Notes: generated by a model not told the origin, from the letters alone. Shown: positions 28,164-38,470, numbered from the stretch's first letter. The stretch is DNA of 64,000 bases from Shimia sp. CNT1-13L.2 (GCF_024331145.1 NZ_JANDJO010000002.1:434001-498000), one strand, 5' to 3'. Made by a program: numbers and translations.

Positions 28164-29084
28164 GTGCAACACACGGTCAAATCATCCATTCGCTTTACAG
28201 GGACAGGCCTGCACTCGGGTAAACCGGTTCACATGACGGTTCATCCGGCGTCTGCCGATTACGGCATCTGGTTCCGTCGGACGGATATTTTGATTGGTGA
28301 CGCAATGATCCCCGCCCGCTGGGATGTGGTTGAACAAACCGCTCTGTGCACGCGGATTGTGAATGACGCTGGTGTGACCGTTTCCACCATCGAACACATC
28401 ATGGCTGCACTCGCAGGTACCGGCGTTCACAACGCGCTGATTGAGATTGACGGCCCCGAGGTTCCGATTCTCGATGGCAGCTCGGCCGAGTTCGTTCGCG
28501 GGATCCTGCGTGCGGGCCTCGTTGGTCAGCGCCAGCGCACTCGTGTGATCGAAATTCTCAAGCCGGTTTCCGTGACCCGTGGTGATGCGACTGCCTCGCT
28601 TGCACCGGCAAACGAAATGAAGATCGATTTTCACATCGATTTCGAGGATGAGGCCATCGGCGTTCAGGACAAGTCGCTTGTCATGGCCAACGGCAGCTTC
28701 GTACGCGAGCTTTGCGATAGCCGCACATTCTGCCGCAAGGCCGATGTCGACATGATGCACGCCAATGGCCTTGCCCTTGGAGGCACGCTGGAAAACGCGG
28801 TTGTGGTTGATGGTGCAGATGTTTTGAGCCCGGGTGGCCTGCGTCACCGTGACGAGGCCGTGCGCCACAAGATGCTGGATGCCTTGGGGGATCTGGCTTT
28901 GGCGGGGGCGCCGATTGTTGGTCAGTACGTTGGCCATCGTGCAGGCCACGCCCTGACCAATGCTCTCTTGCGCGAGCTTTTTGCGCATCCGGATGCGTAT
29001 CGTTTCGTTGAAGTCGACGAAATGACGGCTGCGCGTCTGCCCGGTGCCGGCGTGCATATCGCAGAAATGCCTGCCGTCGCCTGA
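28164..29084 (+). CDS. lpxC: UDP-3-O-acyl-N-acetylglucosamine deacetylase LpxC
   Basis: I start at GTG 28164, six bases after GGAG, giving 306 residues beginning (M)QHTVKSSIRFTGTGLHSG as in other LpxC proteins; the reading from 28050 adds 38 unrelated residues. Zinc-site motifs are TIEHIMAAL (first His), and LDALGDLALAG with GHRAGHALTNALL (second His, Asp and catalytic His). LpxC commits UDP-acyl-GlcNAc to lipid A synthesis. Its place after ftsZ is common in Gram-negative bacteria. Confidence 0.97.
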   Translation: MQHTVKSSIRFTGTGLHSGKPVHMTVHPASADYGIWFRRTDILIGDAMIPARWDVVEQTALCTRIVNDAGVTVSTIEHIMAALAGTGVHNALIEIDGPEVPILDGSSAEFVRGILRAGLVGQRQRTRVIEILKPVSVTRGDATASLAPANEMKIDFHIDFEDEAIGVQDKSLVMANGSFVRELCDSRTFCRKADVDMMHANGLALGGTLENAVVVDGADVLSPGGLRHRDEAVRHKMLDALGDLALAGAPIVGQYVGHRAGHALTNALLRELFAHPDAYRFVEVDEMTAARLPGAGVHIAEMPAVA

Positions 29085-29193
29085 ACTTGTCTGCGATTTC
29101 CTGCCAAAGACGTTTTGCACCGCGATTTTCTGTGCTAACAGCTTTGGAAAGGGCAGTGTTGGTCTGCCTTAACCGGATAAGAGGTTGTGCAGT

Positions 29194-30051
29194 ATGACAG
29201 GTGTCGGATCGCGTTTGGGAGTTTGCGGTGCGATTCTCGCAACAACTTTGCTTGCGGCTTGCGGCAAGGGCAGCATTGCCGAGCAAGTACAGCGTGGCGA
29301 GTTGCCAATCGAGTCCTTTTCGGCCGAGCAAATCTACGAACGGGGTGAGTACGAGCTCAACAACAACGACGAAGAGAAAGCGGCGTTCTACTTCTCTGAA
29401 GTCGAACGCTTGTATCCTTACTCGGAAATCGCCAAGCGCTCTCTCATTATGCAAGCCTTTTCGTATCATGAGGCTAAGGACTATGAGAACAGCCGCGCCG
29501 CCGCGCAGCGATTCATCGACTTTTATCCGGCGGATGACGACGCGGCCTACGCACAGTATCTTCTTGCCCTCAGCTATTATGACCAGATCGACGATGTTGG
29601 ACGTGATCAGGGCCTGACCTTCCAGGCGCTGCAATCGCTGCGGAAGGTGATCGAGAACTATCCCGACAGCGGCTACTCCAAGTCGGCAAAGCTCAAGTTC
29701 GATCTCGCCTTTGACCACCTCGCTGGCAAAGAGATGGAAGTGGGGCGCTACTACCTGCGCCGTGACCACTTTGGTTCAGCCATCAAACGGTTCCGCGTTG
29801 TCGTCGAGGATTTCCAGACCACAACCCACACCCCCGAGGCGCTTCACCGTCTGGTCGAAGCCTATCTGTCCCTGGGCCTTGATGCAGAAGCCCAGACTGC
29901 TGGTGCCATCCTTGGTCACAACTACCGTTCGACCGAATGGTACGAGGACAGCTACAAGCTGCTGACGGGCCGTGGTCTCGAGTTGGAAGCGGCAAGCGAT
30001 GGCTGGCTGAAGCAAGTGTATCGTCAGACCGTGCAGGGCAGATGGCTCTGA
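29194..30051 (+). CDS. bamD: Outer membrane assembly lipoprotein BamD
   Basis: I choose ATG 29194 (MTGVGSRLGVCG), about 9 bases after AAGAGG, giving 285 residues. A lipoprotein signal peptide ends at the lipobox LLAAC (Cys near residue 23). Tetratricopeptide-type helical repeats follow (for example AEQIYERGEYELNNNDEEKA and EVERLYPYSEIAKRSLIM). BamD is the essential partner of BamA in outer-membrane protein insertion. The lpxC-bamD-recN order is common in alphaproteobacteria. Confidence 0.95.
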   Translation: MTGVGSRLGVCGAILATTLLAACGKGSIAEQVQRGELPIESFSAEQIYERGEYELNNNDEEKAAFYFSEVERLYPYSEIAKRSLIMQAFSYHEAKDYENSRAAAQRFIDFYPADDDAAYAQYLLALSYYDQIDDVGRDQGLTFQALQSLRKVIENYPDSGYSKSAKLKFDLAFDHLAGKEMEVGRYYLRRDHFGSAIKRFRVVVEDFQTTTHTPEALHRLVEAYLSLGLDAEAQTAGAILGHNYRSTEWYEDSYKLLTGRGLELEAASDGWLKQVYRQTVQGRWL

Positions 30052-30080
30052 TCAACCCGGACAGGATCTGAGGTTGTCCC

Positions 30081-31724
30081 ATGCTGCGTTCGCTTGATAT
30101 TCGCGACATGCTGATCATTGACCGGCTGGACCTCGGGTTCCAGCCGGGGTTGAATGTGCTGACCGGAGAAACCGGTGCGGGTAAATCGATCCTGTTGGAC
30201 TCGTTGGGGTTCGTGCTTGGCTGGCGGGGACGTGCTGAACTGGTGCGCGCCGGTGCCGAGCAGGGCGAGGTTGTCGCCGTGTTTGATTTGCCCGAGGGGC
30301 ACGCTGCCCATGCAATCCTTGAAGAGGCGGGGCTGCCGGGCGGTGAAGAGTTGTTCCTGCGCCGTGTGAACGGGCGGGATGGGCGCAAGACAGCCTGGGT
30401 GAACGATCGCCGCTGTTCGGGAGAGGTGTTGCGCCGTTTGTCCGAAACGCTGATCGAACTGCATGGACAACATGATGACCGTGGCCTTCTGAACCCGCGC
30501 GGGCACCGCGACCTTCTGGATGAATTCGGCCGCCTTGAAGGTCTGCGCAGTGATACGCGTTCGGCGTGGGCCGGCGTTTCCAAGGCCCGCAAAGCCCTGA
30601 GTGCAGCGGAAGAGGCGCTGGCCGCTGCGCGCGCGGAAGAAGATTTCCTGCGTCATGCTGTTGGCGAGCTGGATCAACTTGATCCGCAACCGGGCGAAGA
30701 AGCCGACCTCGATTCCCGCCGCCGCCTGATGCAGGGCGCTGAAAAGGTGCGTGAAACAGTGACGCTGGCGCATAACGCTCTCTCTCAGGGCGCAGAGAGT
30801 GCGATGGGGGATGCGCTTCGTTGGTTGGAAAGCGCGACAGAGGGCACCGAAGGTCGCCTTGACGGGACACTGGCGGCGCTTGAGCGTTCGATGAACGAAT
30901 TGGCCGAGGCCGTTGATGGCGCCGAGCGATGCCTCGAAGCACTCGATTTCAATCCGCACGAGTTGGAGCAGGTTGAGGAACGGCTTTTCGCAATCCGGGC
31001 ATTGGCGCGCAAACATGGGCAGGCTCCGGATGAACTGGGCGCTTTCGCCGATGACCTGCGCCAGAAACTGGCGGCGCTGGATGCGGGCGAAGGCAATATA
31101 GACGCATTGCGCAAGGCGGTGAGTGCAGCTGAAGCAACCTATGAGGCGACTGCGGCCAAACTGCGTGCAGCGCGTACAGAGGCGGCACAGCGGCTTGATG
31201 TTGCGGTTTCTGAGGAGCTGGCGCCGCTTAAGATGGAGCGTGCGGTCTTTACCACGCAGGTGAGCGAGGCCGAGGCCGGGCCTGATGGCACTGAAACCGT
31301 TGCCTTTACCGTTGCGACGAACCCGGGCGCGCCCGCGGGGCCACTGGCCAAGATCGCCTCGGGTGGCGAACTCAGCCGATTTCTTCTAGCACTCAAGGTC
31401 TGTCTGTCGGCCGGGACCACCGGTATCACCATGATCTTTGACGAGATCGACCGTGGCGTTGGTGGGGCCACGGCCGATGCAGTTGGTCGCCGTCTTGCCG
31501 CCCTGTCTGAAGGTGGGCAGGTGCTTGTTGTCACCCACTCGCCGCAAGTGGCGGCGATCGGCGCGCATCACTGGCGCGTGGCCAAGCGGGTTGAAAACGA
31601 TCAGACGCTGTCCGAGGTGACACCGCTGTCCGAGGGTGAGCGCGTGGACGAAATCGCCCGCATGATCTCGGGCGACAGCATCACCGATGAAGCACGTGCC
31701 GCGGCGCGGTCGTTGCTGGGCTAA
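30081..31724 (+). CDS. recN: DNA repair protein RecN
   Basis: This 547-residue SMC-like ATPase has Walker A at residues 28-36 (GETGAGKSI) and a central coiled-coil at about 155-370. The ABC signature is IASGGELSRFLLALK, and Walker B is TMIFDEIDRGVGG. It acts in recombinational repair of double-strand breaks. A GAGG site precedes the start by 7 bases. It is probably co-transcribed with bamD (29-base gap). Confidence 0.96.
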   Translation: MLRSLDIRDMLIIDRLDLGFQPGLNVLTGETGAGKSILLDSLGFVLGWRGRAELVRAGAEQGEVVAVFDLPEGHAAHAILEEAGLPGGEELFLRRVNGRDGRKTAWVNDRRCSGEVLRRLSETLIELHGQHDDRGLLNPRGHRDLLDEFGRLEGLRSDTRSAWAGVSKARKALSAAEEALAAARAEEDFLRHAVGELDQLDPQPGEEADLDSRRRLMQGAEKVRETVTLAHNALSQGAESAMGDALRWLESATEGTEGRLDGTLAALERSMNELAEAVDGAERCLEALDFNPHELEQVEERLFAIRALARKHGQAPDELGAFADDLRQKLAALDAGEGNIDALRKAVSAAEATYEATAAKLRAARTEAAQRLDVAVSEELAPLKMERAVFTTQVSEAEAGPDGTETVAFTVATNPGAPAGPLAKIASGGELSRFLLALKVCLSAGTTGITMIFDEIDRGVGGATADAVGRRLAALSEGGQVLVVTHSPQVAAIGAHHWRVAKRVENDQTLSEVTPLSEGERVDEIARMISGDSITDEARAAARSLLG

Positions 31725-31829
31725 CTTGCCCAAATTTTCCGTTTCGCAAGAAATCGTTACGGCCGCCCCCTTTGCCTTTTGCGGTGAAACCCCTAAAGCT
31801 AGGAGAAACCTTAGCAAAATCATTGGCTC

Positions 31830-33518
31830 ATGGCGAAAACCACGCGATCCTTTCTGGCCCAAAGTGCCCGTGAAGCTGTCACGACCTGTCGGGGTGGATG
31901 GAAGGTTCTGGTCGAGAAAGGGCCGAGCCAGTTCCAATTCTGGCTGATCGCGCTGCTGATCGGGATTGCCGCCGGGTTCGCGGCCTTGTTTTTCCGCAAG
32001 GGCATCACTTGGCTACAGTCCACGCTTTACGGCACCGAGGATGTGAACCTCCTGCACAGTTTCGCGGGAACCTTGCCTTGGTACATGCTTTTGGTGATCC
32101 CTACGATTGGCGGCCTGGTGGTCGGGCTGATCTTGCACAGGTTCACGCCGGACGGGCGCGTGCGCTCGGTCGCTGACGTCATCGAAGGCGCGGCGTTGCT
32201 GGAAGGGCGGGTCGAGAAGAAAGAAGGTATCGCCTCGGCCTTTGCCTCGCTGATTACGTTGTCATCGGGCGGCTCGACCGGGCGGGAGGGACCTGTGGTG
32301 CACATGGCGGCGGTCATCTCGTCTTGGGTCAGTAATCGTATCAAGGCTGACGGGATCACGGGGCGCGATTTGTTGGGCTGCGCTGTGGCGGCGGCCGTGT
32401 CCGCGTCTTTCAATGCGCCGATTGCGGGTGCCCTGTTTGCTCTCGAGGTGGTCTTGCGGCACTTCGCGGTGCACGCCTTTGCCCCGATCGTGATCGCCTC
32501 TGTCGCTGGTACAGTCATCAACCGGCTGGAATTCGGGGATGTTACCGAATTTGCCCTGCCCACCTCAGGGGCCCTGCAGTTCTATCAGGAACTCCCGGCA
32601 TTTCTCATGTTGGGAGGACTTTGCGGTTTTGTCGCCGTGGCCCTGATGTGGACGATTTTCTGGGCTGAGGACATGGCCACGCATATTCAGGACCGCACCC
32701 GGATGCCGCGTTGGCTGCGACCGGCGGTGTCTGGGGCTTTGCTTGGCGTTCTTGCTATCTGGTTCCCGCATATCATCGGTGTCGGCTACGAGACGACCTC
32801 TGCGGCGCTGACAGGCAAGCTGGTGCTGCATGAGGCCGTGGTTTTTGCCATCCTGAAGGTTGTGGCCGTGTCTATCACCATGGCCGGGCGCATGGGGGGC
32901 GGCGTGTTTTCACCTGCGCTGATGGTCGGGGCGCTGACGGGCCTGGCCTTCGGCCTGATCGCGACAGGGATCTTCCCCGAGGTGTCCGGCACGGTCACCC
33001 TTTATGCTCTTGCCGGCATGGGGGCGGTGGCCGCGGCGGTTCTGGGGGCGCCGATCTCGACAACGCTGATCGTGTTCGAACTGACCGGGGACTGGCAGAC
33101 CGGTCTGGCCGTGATGGTGTCGGTGTCCATCTCGACAGCCCTTGGGTCGCGGTTGGTGGATCGCTCGTTCTTCCTGACGCAGCTGGAACGGCGCAATGTG
33201 CATGTCGCTGCGGGCCCCCAGGCGTACCTTCTGTCCATGTTCCGTGTGGCGGGCGTGATGCGATCCAAGGATGATCCGCGAGCAGCCTCAGAGGACACCT
33301 GCTGGGAGATGATCGCGGATGGCATCTATGTCGACGGAAACGCTACGCTCGAATCCGCGATGCCGATCTTCGACAAGGCCGCCGTGCCCTTTATCCCTGT
33401 TGTCACGATAGCGGGCGAGGGGCAGCCGCCGGAACTCTGGGGGGCACTGTTCCATGTGGATGCCCTCAAGGCATACAACCGCGCCTTGGCTGCGACGGCG
33501 GCGGAAGAGCACAGCTGA
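31830..33518 (+). CDS. ClC-family chloride channel or Cl-/H+ antiporter
   Basis: This 562-residue protein has the ClC membrane domain (about 35-450) and a degenerate CBS-like cytoplasmic tail (about 470-550). The gating glutamate motif is STGREGPVV with E153, and the third ion-pathway motif is GGGVFSPAL. The first selectivity motif, normally GSGIP, reads SVADVIEGA (113-121), so anion choice may differ from the Escherichia coli exchanger. The start ATG 31830 has AGGAG unusually far upstream (24 bases). It ends convergent with the DUF427 gene. Confidence 0.87.
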   Translation: MAKTTRSFLAQSAREAVTTCRGGWKVLVEKGPSQFQFWLIALLIGIAAGFAALFFRKGITWLQSTLYGTEDVNLLHSFAGTLPWYMLLVIPTIGGLVVGLILHRFTPDGRVRSVADVIEGAALLEGRVEKKEGIASAFASLITLSSGGSTGREGPVVHMAAVISSWVSNRIKADGITGRDLLGCAVAAAVSASFNAPIAGALFALEVVLRHFAVHAFAPIVIASVAGTVINRLEFGDVTEFALPTSGALQFYQELPAFLMLGGLCGFVAVALMWTIFWAEDMATHIQDRTRMPRWLRPAVSGALLGVLAIWFPHIIGVGYETTSAALTGKLVLHEAVVFAILKVVAVSITMAGRMGGGVFSPALMVGALTGLAFGLIATGIFPEVSGTVTLYALAGMGAVAAAVLGAPISTTLIVFELTGDWQTGLAVMVSVSISTALGSRLVDRSFFLTQLERRNVHVAAGPQAYLLSMFRVAGVMRSKDDPRAASEDTCWEMIADGIYVDGNATLESAMPIFDKAAVPFIPVVTIAGEGQPPELWGALFHVDALKAYNRALAATAAEEHS

Positions 33519-33521
33519 AAT

Positions 33522-33547
33522 GAAAATTGCGCCGGTGGCACCGACGC
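33522..33547 (-). terminator. Candidate terminator after the DUF427 gene
   Basis: On the minus strand GCGTCGG-TGCCA-CCGGCGC forms a 7-bp stem with one U-G pair, followed by AATTTTCATTTC. It overlaps repeat copy B. Confidence 0.45.
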
Positions 33548-33581
33548 AATACCGACGGAATACCGCCGTGATACATATGGC
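33538..33581 (+). repeat. Dispersed 11-bp-unit repeat, copy B
   Basis: Four consecutive 11-base units read GCACCGACGCA, ATACCGACGGA, ATACCGCCGTG and ATACATATGGC (the last is degenerate). The copy fills the space between the convergent ClC and DUF427 genes. Confidence 0.6.
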
Positions 33582-33593
33582 TGTTTTGGGCGC

Positions 33594-33938
33594 TTAGATA
33601 CGCTCTACGGTGACGCCGTCACCCGTGTAGAAAGCCAGGTGATCCTTGATGCGCGCGACGTCTTCAATCGGAGCCTCATAGCTCCAGACGGCGTTCTTAA
33701 GTGTCTGGCTTTTGGTCACAATCGAGAAATAGCTGGCATCGCCTTTCTTGGGGCAATGGGTGCTGTGATCGCTGTCGTCCAGGAACGCCATCGCGATGTC
33801 TTCACGCGGGAAATAGATCACCGGCGGCAGGTCACCCTCGCACAGCTCAAGCGCATTCGAGCTCTCTCCCAGAATCGCGCCCCCTGCGCGAACAGTCCAG
33901 TTTCCTTCCGCTTTGCGGATCGTGATATTGTTGCCCAT
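33594..33938 (-). CDS. DUF427 domain protein
   Basis: This 114-residue protein starts at ATG 33938 (MGNNITIRKAEG), preceded by AGGGG; the frame open to 34100 has no support upstream. It is a single DUF427 domain with the typical motifs VIYFPREDI, HSTHCPKKGDASYF and AVWSYEAP. Function is unknown; the fold is a small beta-rich barrel and the conserved His/Cys (TH-CP) may bind a ligand. It is downstream of aminopeptidase P on the same strand with a 79-base gap. Confidence 0.88.
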   Translation of the reverse strand: MGNNITIRKAEGNWTVRAGGAILGESSNALELCEGDLPPVIYFPREDIAMAFLDDSDHSTHCPKKGDASYFSIVTKSQTLKNAVWSYEAPIEDVARIKDHLAFYTGDGVTVERI

Positions 33939-34017
33939 GCTTGTCCCCTTAAAGTCTTGCGACATCCTTTCGGATGCGTATGACACCGATGTGTCATCCT
34001 CCCGAGCGCGTACTGTG

Positions 34018-35817
34018 TCACAGTGGCGCGGTCGCGCGATCCAACCACATCTGTACTTCTTTGGGAAGCCTTGGTCCCAGAACGTGACGACACGTCTCAT
34101 GATAGGTGTCGATCCAAGCGCGTTCTTGGTCGGATAACAGCGATGTCTCGATCATGCGACGGTCGATCGGGCACCAGGTCAGGGTGCGGAAGCATAGCAT
34201 GTCCCGGTGAGAATCACCTGTTGGCAGGGCAGGAGCATCTTCGACGACGATGAGATTCTCGATGCGGATACCGAACGCGCCGGGGCGATAGTAGCCGGGT
34301 TCGTTAGACAGGATCATTCCCGGTTTCAGGGGAACATCGCTCAGGCGGCTGAGGCGTTGCGGGCCTTCGTGGACGCAGAGATACGAGCCGACACCGTGAC
34401 CGAGACCATGATCGAAATCCTGTCCTGCCTGCCAGAGCGGCACGCGACCGATGGCTTCGAGGTGCATCCCGGCAAGGCCTTTGGGCCAGCGTAGTTCAGA
34501 AATCGCGATCACGCCTTTCAGCACGCGGGTGAATGCCTCGCGTTCGTCCTGCCCGACAGGCCCGACCGGAAGAGTGCGGGTGATGTCGGTGGTGCCGTCG
34601 CGATACTGGCCGCCGCTGTCGAGGACCAGAAGGTCGCCCGATGTCAGAATGCGGTTGGTGTCTTTGGTCACGCGGTAATGGATCACGGCACCATGCGGAC
34701 CGGTTCCCGAGATTGTCTCGAAACTGATGTCGAGAAGCGCGTTGGTGTCACGGCGGCACTGTTCTAGTTTTTCGACAACGTCGATTTCGGTGATGCCCGT
34801 TTCCGCGTTTTCGTCATACCAGTGCAGGAAATGGCACATGGCCGCGCCATCTCGCAGGTGGGCTTCGACGCTGCCGGCGACTTCTGCGGGATTCTTGCAG
34901 GCCTTGGGAAGCGCGCAGGGGTCATCGCCCCATTGGATTTCGATCCCGGCGGTGTCAAGGGCGTGCGCCACCTTGTAGGGGGTTGTCGCCTTGTCGAGCC
35001 GGATTGGACCCGCCATGGAAACCAGCAGTTTCAGAAGCAGGTCTGGCGCATGAACGCGGATATCCGGGCCAAGATGATCGGCCACGTCTTCGAGTTTGAC
35101 CGGATCCATAAACAGATCGACCGTCGCGTCGTCATTCAGCAGGGCCATTCCGTGTGCAACGGGATTGCGGGGGATGTCTGAGCCGCGAATGTTGAGCAAC
35201 CAGGCGATGCTGTCGGGTTGGCTGATCAGGGCCGCGCGATGACCTTTGTGGACGAGTTCCGAAGCAAGGCGTGCACGCTTGAAGCCATGCTCTTCACCTG
35301 CGAATTCAATGGGTTGCGCAGAAGCGCGGGCACGAGGTGGATCGGGTTGATCCTCCCAGACGCGGTCAACCATGTTGTCACATGCCACCAGGGTGATGCC
35401 GCTGCCTTGCAACTTCGCTTCGAGGGTTTCGATCTGTCCGACAGTATGAAGCCACGCGTCATAGCCGATCACACCCGTGCCCTCGACATTGTCCAGAATC
35501 CATTGCCCGAGAGACACCTCGGGCCAGTCAACGGGCGTGAAGTCATCCGCGACCTGTGCCTTGACCTGGGTGCGGTAGCGGCCATCAACGAACACGCCCG
35601 CACAGTTCGCCAATGCGATACAGTAGCCCGCAGACCCCGTGAAACCGGTCAGCCAGGCGAGGCGCTCGTCGCGTGGTGCAACGTATTCGCCTTGATACAC
35701 ATCGGCACGGGGAATGATGAAACCGTTCAGCCCTTCCCGGGCAAGTTCCTGACGCAGAGCGGCGAGCCGGGGCGGACCCTGTTCCGGGCGCGCCAATACA
35801 TTGAAATCCTGGAACAC
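34018..35817 (-). CDS. Xaa-Pro aminopeptidase (aminopeptidase P, M24B family)
   Basis: I start at GTG 35817 (VFQDFNVLARPEQG), seven bases after AAGGGG; the TTG at 35832 would place that site inside the coding region. The 599-residue length matches the long three-domain M24B peptidases: two creatinase-like N-terminal domains (about 15-310) and a pita-bread catalytic domain. Metal ligands are visible in LVLDSGGQYRDGTTDITRT (two Asp), HGLGHGVG (His), SNEPGYY (Glu) and the C-terminal ENL segment. It removes N-terminal residues preceding proline, in the cytoplasm. Confidence 0.92.
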   Translation of the reverse strand: MFQDFNVLARPEQGPPRLAALRQELAREGLNGFIIPRADVYQGEYVAPRDERLAWLTGFTGSAGYCIALANCAGVFVDGRYRTQVKAQVADDFTPVDWPEVSLGQWILDNVEGTGVIGYDAWLHTVGQIETLEAKLQGSGITLVACDNMVDRVWEDQPDPPRARASAQPIEFAGEEHGFKRARLASELVHKGHRAALISQPDSIAWLLNIRGSDIPRNPVAHGMALLNDDATVDLFMDPVKLEDVADHLGPDIRVHAPDLLLKLLVSMAGPIRLDKATTPYKVAHALDTAGIEIQWGDDPCALPKACKNPAEVAGSVEAHLRDGAAMCHFLHWYDENAETGITEIDVVEKLEQCRRDTNALLDISFETISGTGPHGAVIHYRVTKDTNRILTSGDLLVLDSGGQYRDGTTDITRTLPVGPVGQDEREAFTRVLKGVIAISELRWPKGLAGMHLEAIGRVPLWQAGQDFDHGLGHGVGSYLCVHEGPQRLSRLSDVPLKPGMILSNEPGYYRPGAFGIRIENLIVVEDAPALPTGDSHRDMLCFRTLTWCPIDRRMIETSLLSDQERAWIDTYHETCRHVLGPRLPKEVQMWLDRATAPL

Positions 35818-35878
35818 AGGCTTCCCCTTCAATCAATTTCCCAAGGGTGCCCCGTTGGCATGAGCACCGAAAGACGTA

Positions 35879-37753
35879 TTAGCCGACTTTGCGCATTCCC
35901 AGAACGCGGGCGCGTTTGCGTGGGTCGCTGTCAAACAGGCTTGCCAGTTGTTCGGTCATCGCGCCAGCCAGCTGTTCCACATCGGTGATCGTCACCGCGC
36001 GTTCATAGTAGCGGGTCACGTCGTGGCCGATACCGATGGCCAGCAGTTCGACCTGACGGCGCTTTTCGACCATGGCGATCACGTCGCGCAGGTGTTTTTC
36101 AAGATAGTTGGCGGGGTTGACCGACAGGGTCGAGTCATCCACGGGCGCACCATCCGAGATCACCATGAGGATCTTGCGCGCCTCGGGGCGGCCAATCATG
36201 CGGCGGTGGGCCCATTCCAGTGCCTCGCCGTCGATGTTTTCTTTCAACAGGCCCTCTTTCATCATCAGGCCAAGGTTGTCGCGCGAACGGCGCCACGGGG
36301 CATCGGCCCCCTTGTAGATGATGTGGCGCAGGTCATTCAGGCGACCGGGCTGCTGGGGGCGGCCTTCGTTCAGCCATGCCTCGCGGCTTTGGCCGCCTTT
36401 CCAGGCGCGGGTGGTAAAGCCGAGAATTTCAACCTTGACGTTGCAGCGTTCCAGCGTGCGGGCGAGAACGTCGGCGCAGATTGCGGCGATCGAAATCGGA
36501 CGGCCGCGCATCGAACCGGAGTTGTCGAGCAGCAGCGTCACGACGGTATCGCGGAATTCGGTGTCTTTCTCGACCTTGAACGAAAGCGGCGTTGTCGGGT
36601 TGGCGACCACGCGGGCCAGACGGCCGGCATCAAGGATGCCTTCTTCGAGGTCGAATTCCCACGAGCGGTTCTGCTGGGCCTGAAGGCGGCGTTGCAGTTT
36701 GTTGGCAAGGCGGCTGACGGCCCCCTTCAGGGGTTCAAGCTGCTGGTCGAGGTAGGCGCGCAGGCGTTCCAGTTCCACCGGCTCGGCCAGCTCTTCGGCC
36801 TTGATCTCTTCGTCGAAGTCGGTGCTGAAGACGCTGTAGTCGGGATCGGCTTCGGACACCGGCTGCGGGGCAGGCGGCTCGAGCGGGGCCTCGCCGTCGG
36901 GCATCTCGACATCTTCGCCCAACTCGTCCTCGGCCATCTCGTCCATCGAGACCTGGGCCTCGGACATGTCCTGCTGTTCTTCCTGCGACTGCTCGGGGTT
37001 GGCCTCGGCCTCGTCGTCCTGACTGTCGTCCTGGCCGCTGCTGTCGGGATCGGGCTGTTCTTCGGAATCCTCTTCCGCCTCGTCCTCCTGATCCTCTTCC
37101 TGGTCGGGATCGTCGCCAAGCTGATCGCCATAGCCAAGGTCTTCGATGACCTTGCGGGCGAATTTGGCAAAGCCCTGCTGGTCAGACAGCAGTTCGTTCA
37201 GGTCGCCTAGCGTGTCGCCGGCCTGCTGTTCGATATAGCCCTGCCAGAGCTCCATGACATTGCGGGCGGCATCGGGCAGATCGCGGCCGGTGGCGAGATG
37301 ACGAATGAGATAGCCCGCGGCGACGGGCAGGGGGGCGTCGGACGAACTCTTGATCTGGTCATAGCCCTTGCCACGGGCCTCGTGTTCGATCTTGGCGTCG
37401 ATGTTGCCCGCGGTGCCGGGCATGTCGCGTGCGCCCATCGCCTCGCAGCGGGCGGTTTCCATCGCCTCATAGAGGTCACGCGCCATGCCCTGTTGCGGAG
37501 CATAGCGGGCGTGCATGCCGTCGTCGTGGTACTTGAGACGTAGCGCCAGCGCATCGGCGGTGCCACGGGCCAGCAAGACCTCGTCGCGGGTCATGCGGCG
37601 CGACACCTGCGGCAGACGCACCTGATCACCGGAGACACCCGAAGGATCAACGGTGTAGGTCACCGACAGATCGGGTTCGTTGGCCATGACCTTGGTGGCC
37701 TCGGCCAGCGCCTTCTTGAACGGATCGGCGGGGTTGTCGTTAGGTTTTTTCAT
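35879..37753 (-). CDS. cobT: Aerobic cobaltochelatase subunit CobT
   Basis: This 624-residue protein has an N-terminal helical region, a long acidic linker (about 207-306, almost all D, E, Q and S) and a C-terminal von Willebrand A-type domain. The metal-ion site is D410-N-S-G-S414. With CobS (38471-39457) and CobN (not in this window) it inserts cobalt into hydrogenobyrinate diamide in aerobic B12 synthesis. Its ATG overlaps the stop of the racemase-like gene (37750-37753), so the two are coupled. Confidence 0.96.
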   Translation of the reverse strand: MKKPNDNPADPFKKALAEATKVMANEPDLSVTYTVDPSGVSGDQVRLPQVSRRMTRDEVLLARGTADALALRLKYHDDGMHARYAPQQGMARDLYEAMETARCEAMGARDMPGTAGNIDAKIEHEARGKGYDQIKSSSDAPLPVAAGYLIRHLATGRDLPDAARNVMELWQGYIEQQAGDTLGDLNELLSDQQGFAKFARKVIEDLGYGDQLGDDPDQEEDQEDEAEEDSEEQPDPDSSGQDDSQDDEAEANPEQSQEEQQDMSEAQVSMDEMAEDELGEDVEMPDGEAPLEPPAPQPVSEADPDYSVFSTDFDEEIKAEELAEPVELERLRAYLDQQLEPLKGAVSRLANKLQRRLQAQQNRSWEFDLEEGILDAGRLARVVANPTTPLSFKVEKDTEFRDTVVTLLLDNSGSMRGRPISIAAICADVLARTLERCNVKVEILGFTTRAWKGGQSREAWLNEGRPQQPGRLNDLRHIIYKGADAPWRRSRDNLGLMMKEGLLKENIDGEALEWAHRRMIGRPEARKILMVISDGAPVDDSTLSVNPANYLEKHLRDVIAMVEKRRQVELLAIGIGHDVTRYYERAVTITDVEQLAGAMTEQLASLFDSDPRKRARVLGMRKVG

Positions 37754-38451
37754 CGCGTCTTCGTCACTTCATCCAAGCTGATCCGGCCAGTCGCAAGATC
37801 CGACAGGACCGCCACATGCACATCCAGCGCATCAATTACTTTATATCCCGGTTCCTGACCGTCAAAGGCCAGATTGAGATCCGTTCCCGCGAGAACAACC
37901 GCTTCGGCACCCAGTTCCGTTGTCATACGCTGACCCGCATCGAGAAACATGGCGCGTTGCTCTGGCGTGCAATGGCCTGCGACTGCCATGTCTTGATAGG
38001 TTTGACCTAGTTCATCGACTTCCGCATCCAAGGCGACTGCCCTTGTTTTGACAAGCTGCCCATAAAGGCGTGTCTGCATGACAACGCGGGTTCCGAGCAG
38101 TCCCACACTCTCGATCCCTTGTTCAGAGAAGAACTTGTCGAGAGGGGCGACGGCGGAAACAAGCGGGAGCGCGGAGAGCGGTATTGTTTCGTCGAAACAG
38201 AAATGCCCACCCAAGGACGTTATCGCTGCACAATCGCATCCCGCAGCTTTCAGCCTGTCGATCAGCTTTGCGTAAACCGACGCTTGCGGGGCCCGGTCAT
38301 CTGCAAGGTTGTTGCGGATCAGCTCATGCACATCGGCGTGGACGATGGTGAGGTCTAGTGTGCCACCTTTCGCCTCTACCGCCGCAACGAGGCGCTGGTA
38401 GTATACGACGGTCGCGGCAACGCCGATCCCACCAATCAAACCTATGTGCAT
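37750..38451 (-). CDS. Aspartate/glutamate racemase-fold protein lacking both catalytic cysteines
   Basis: This 233-residue protein starts [18 protein letters not shown], the typical N-terminus of the aspartate/glutamate racemase superfamily. The first catalytic site, normally CNTxH, reads S79-L-G-G-H83. The second, normally GCTE, reads AGTD with Gly at 189. Two-base racemization with thiols is therefore unlikely. C74, C85 and C161 lie elsewhere. It sits between cobS and cobT and overlaps cobT by ATGA. A lyase, decarboxylase-like or binding role are alternatives; no function can be assigned. Confidence 0.75.
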   Translation of the reverse strand: MHIGLIGGIGVAATVVYYQRLVAAVEAKGGTLDLTIVHADVHELIRNNLADDRAPQASVYAKLIDRLKAAGCDCAAITSLGGHFCFDETIPLSALPLVSAVAPLDKFFSEQGIESVGLLGTRVVMQTRLYGQLVKTRAVALDAEVDELGQTYQDMAVAGHCTPEQRAMFLDAGQRMTTELGAEAVVLAGTDLNLAFDGQEPGYKVIDALDVHVAVLSDLATGRISLDEVTKTR

Positions 38452-38470
38452 GGGCTCATTCCCGAACTGA

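Noticed and set aside
31715-31735. Weak hairpin after recN as a terminator
   Set aside because: The stem is only about 5 bp with no clean T-run.
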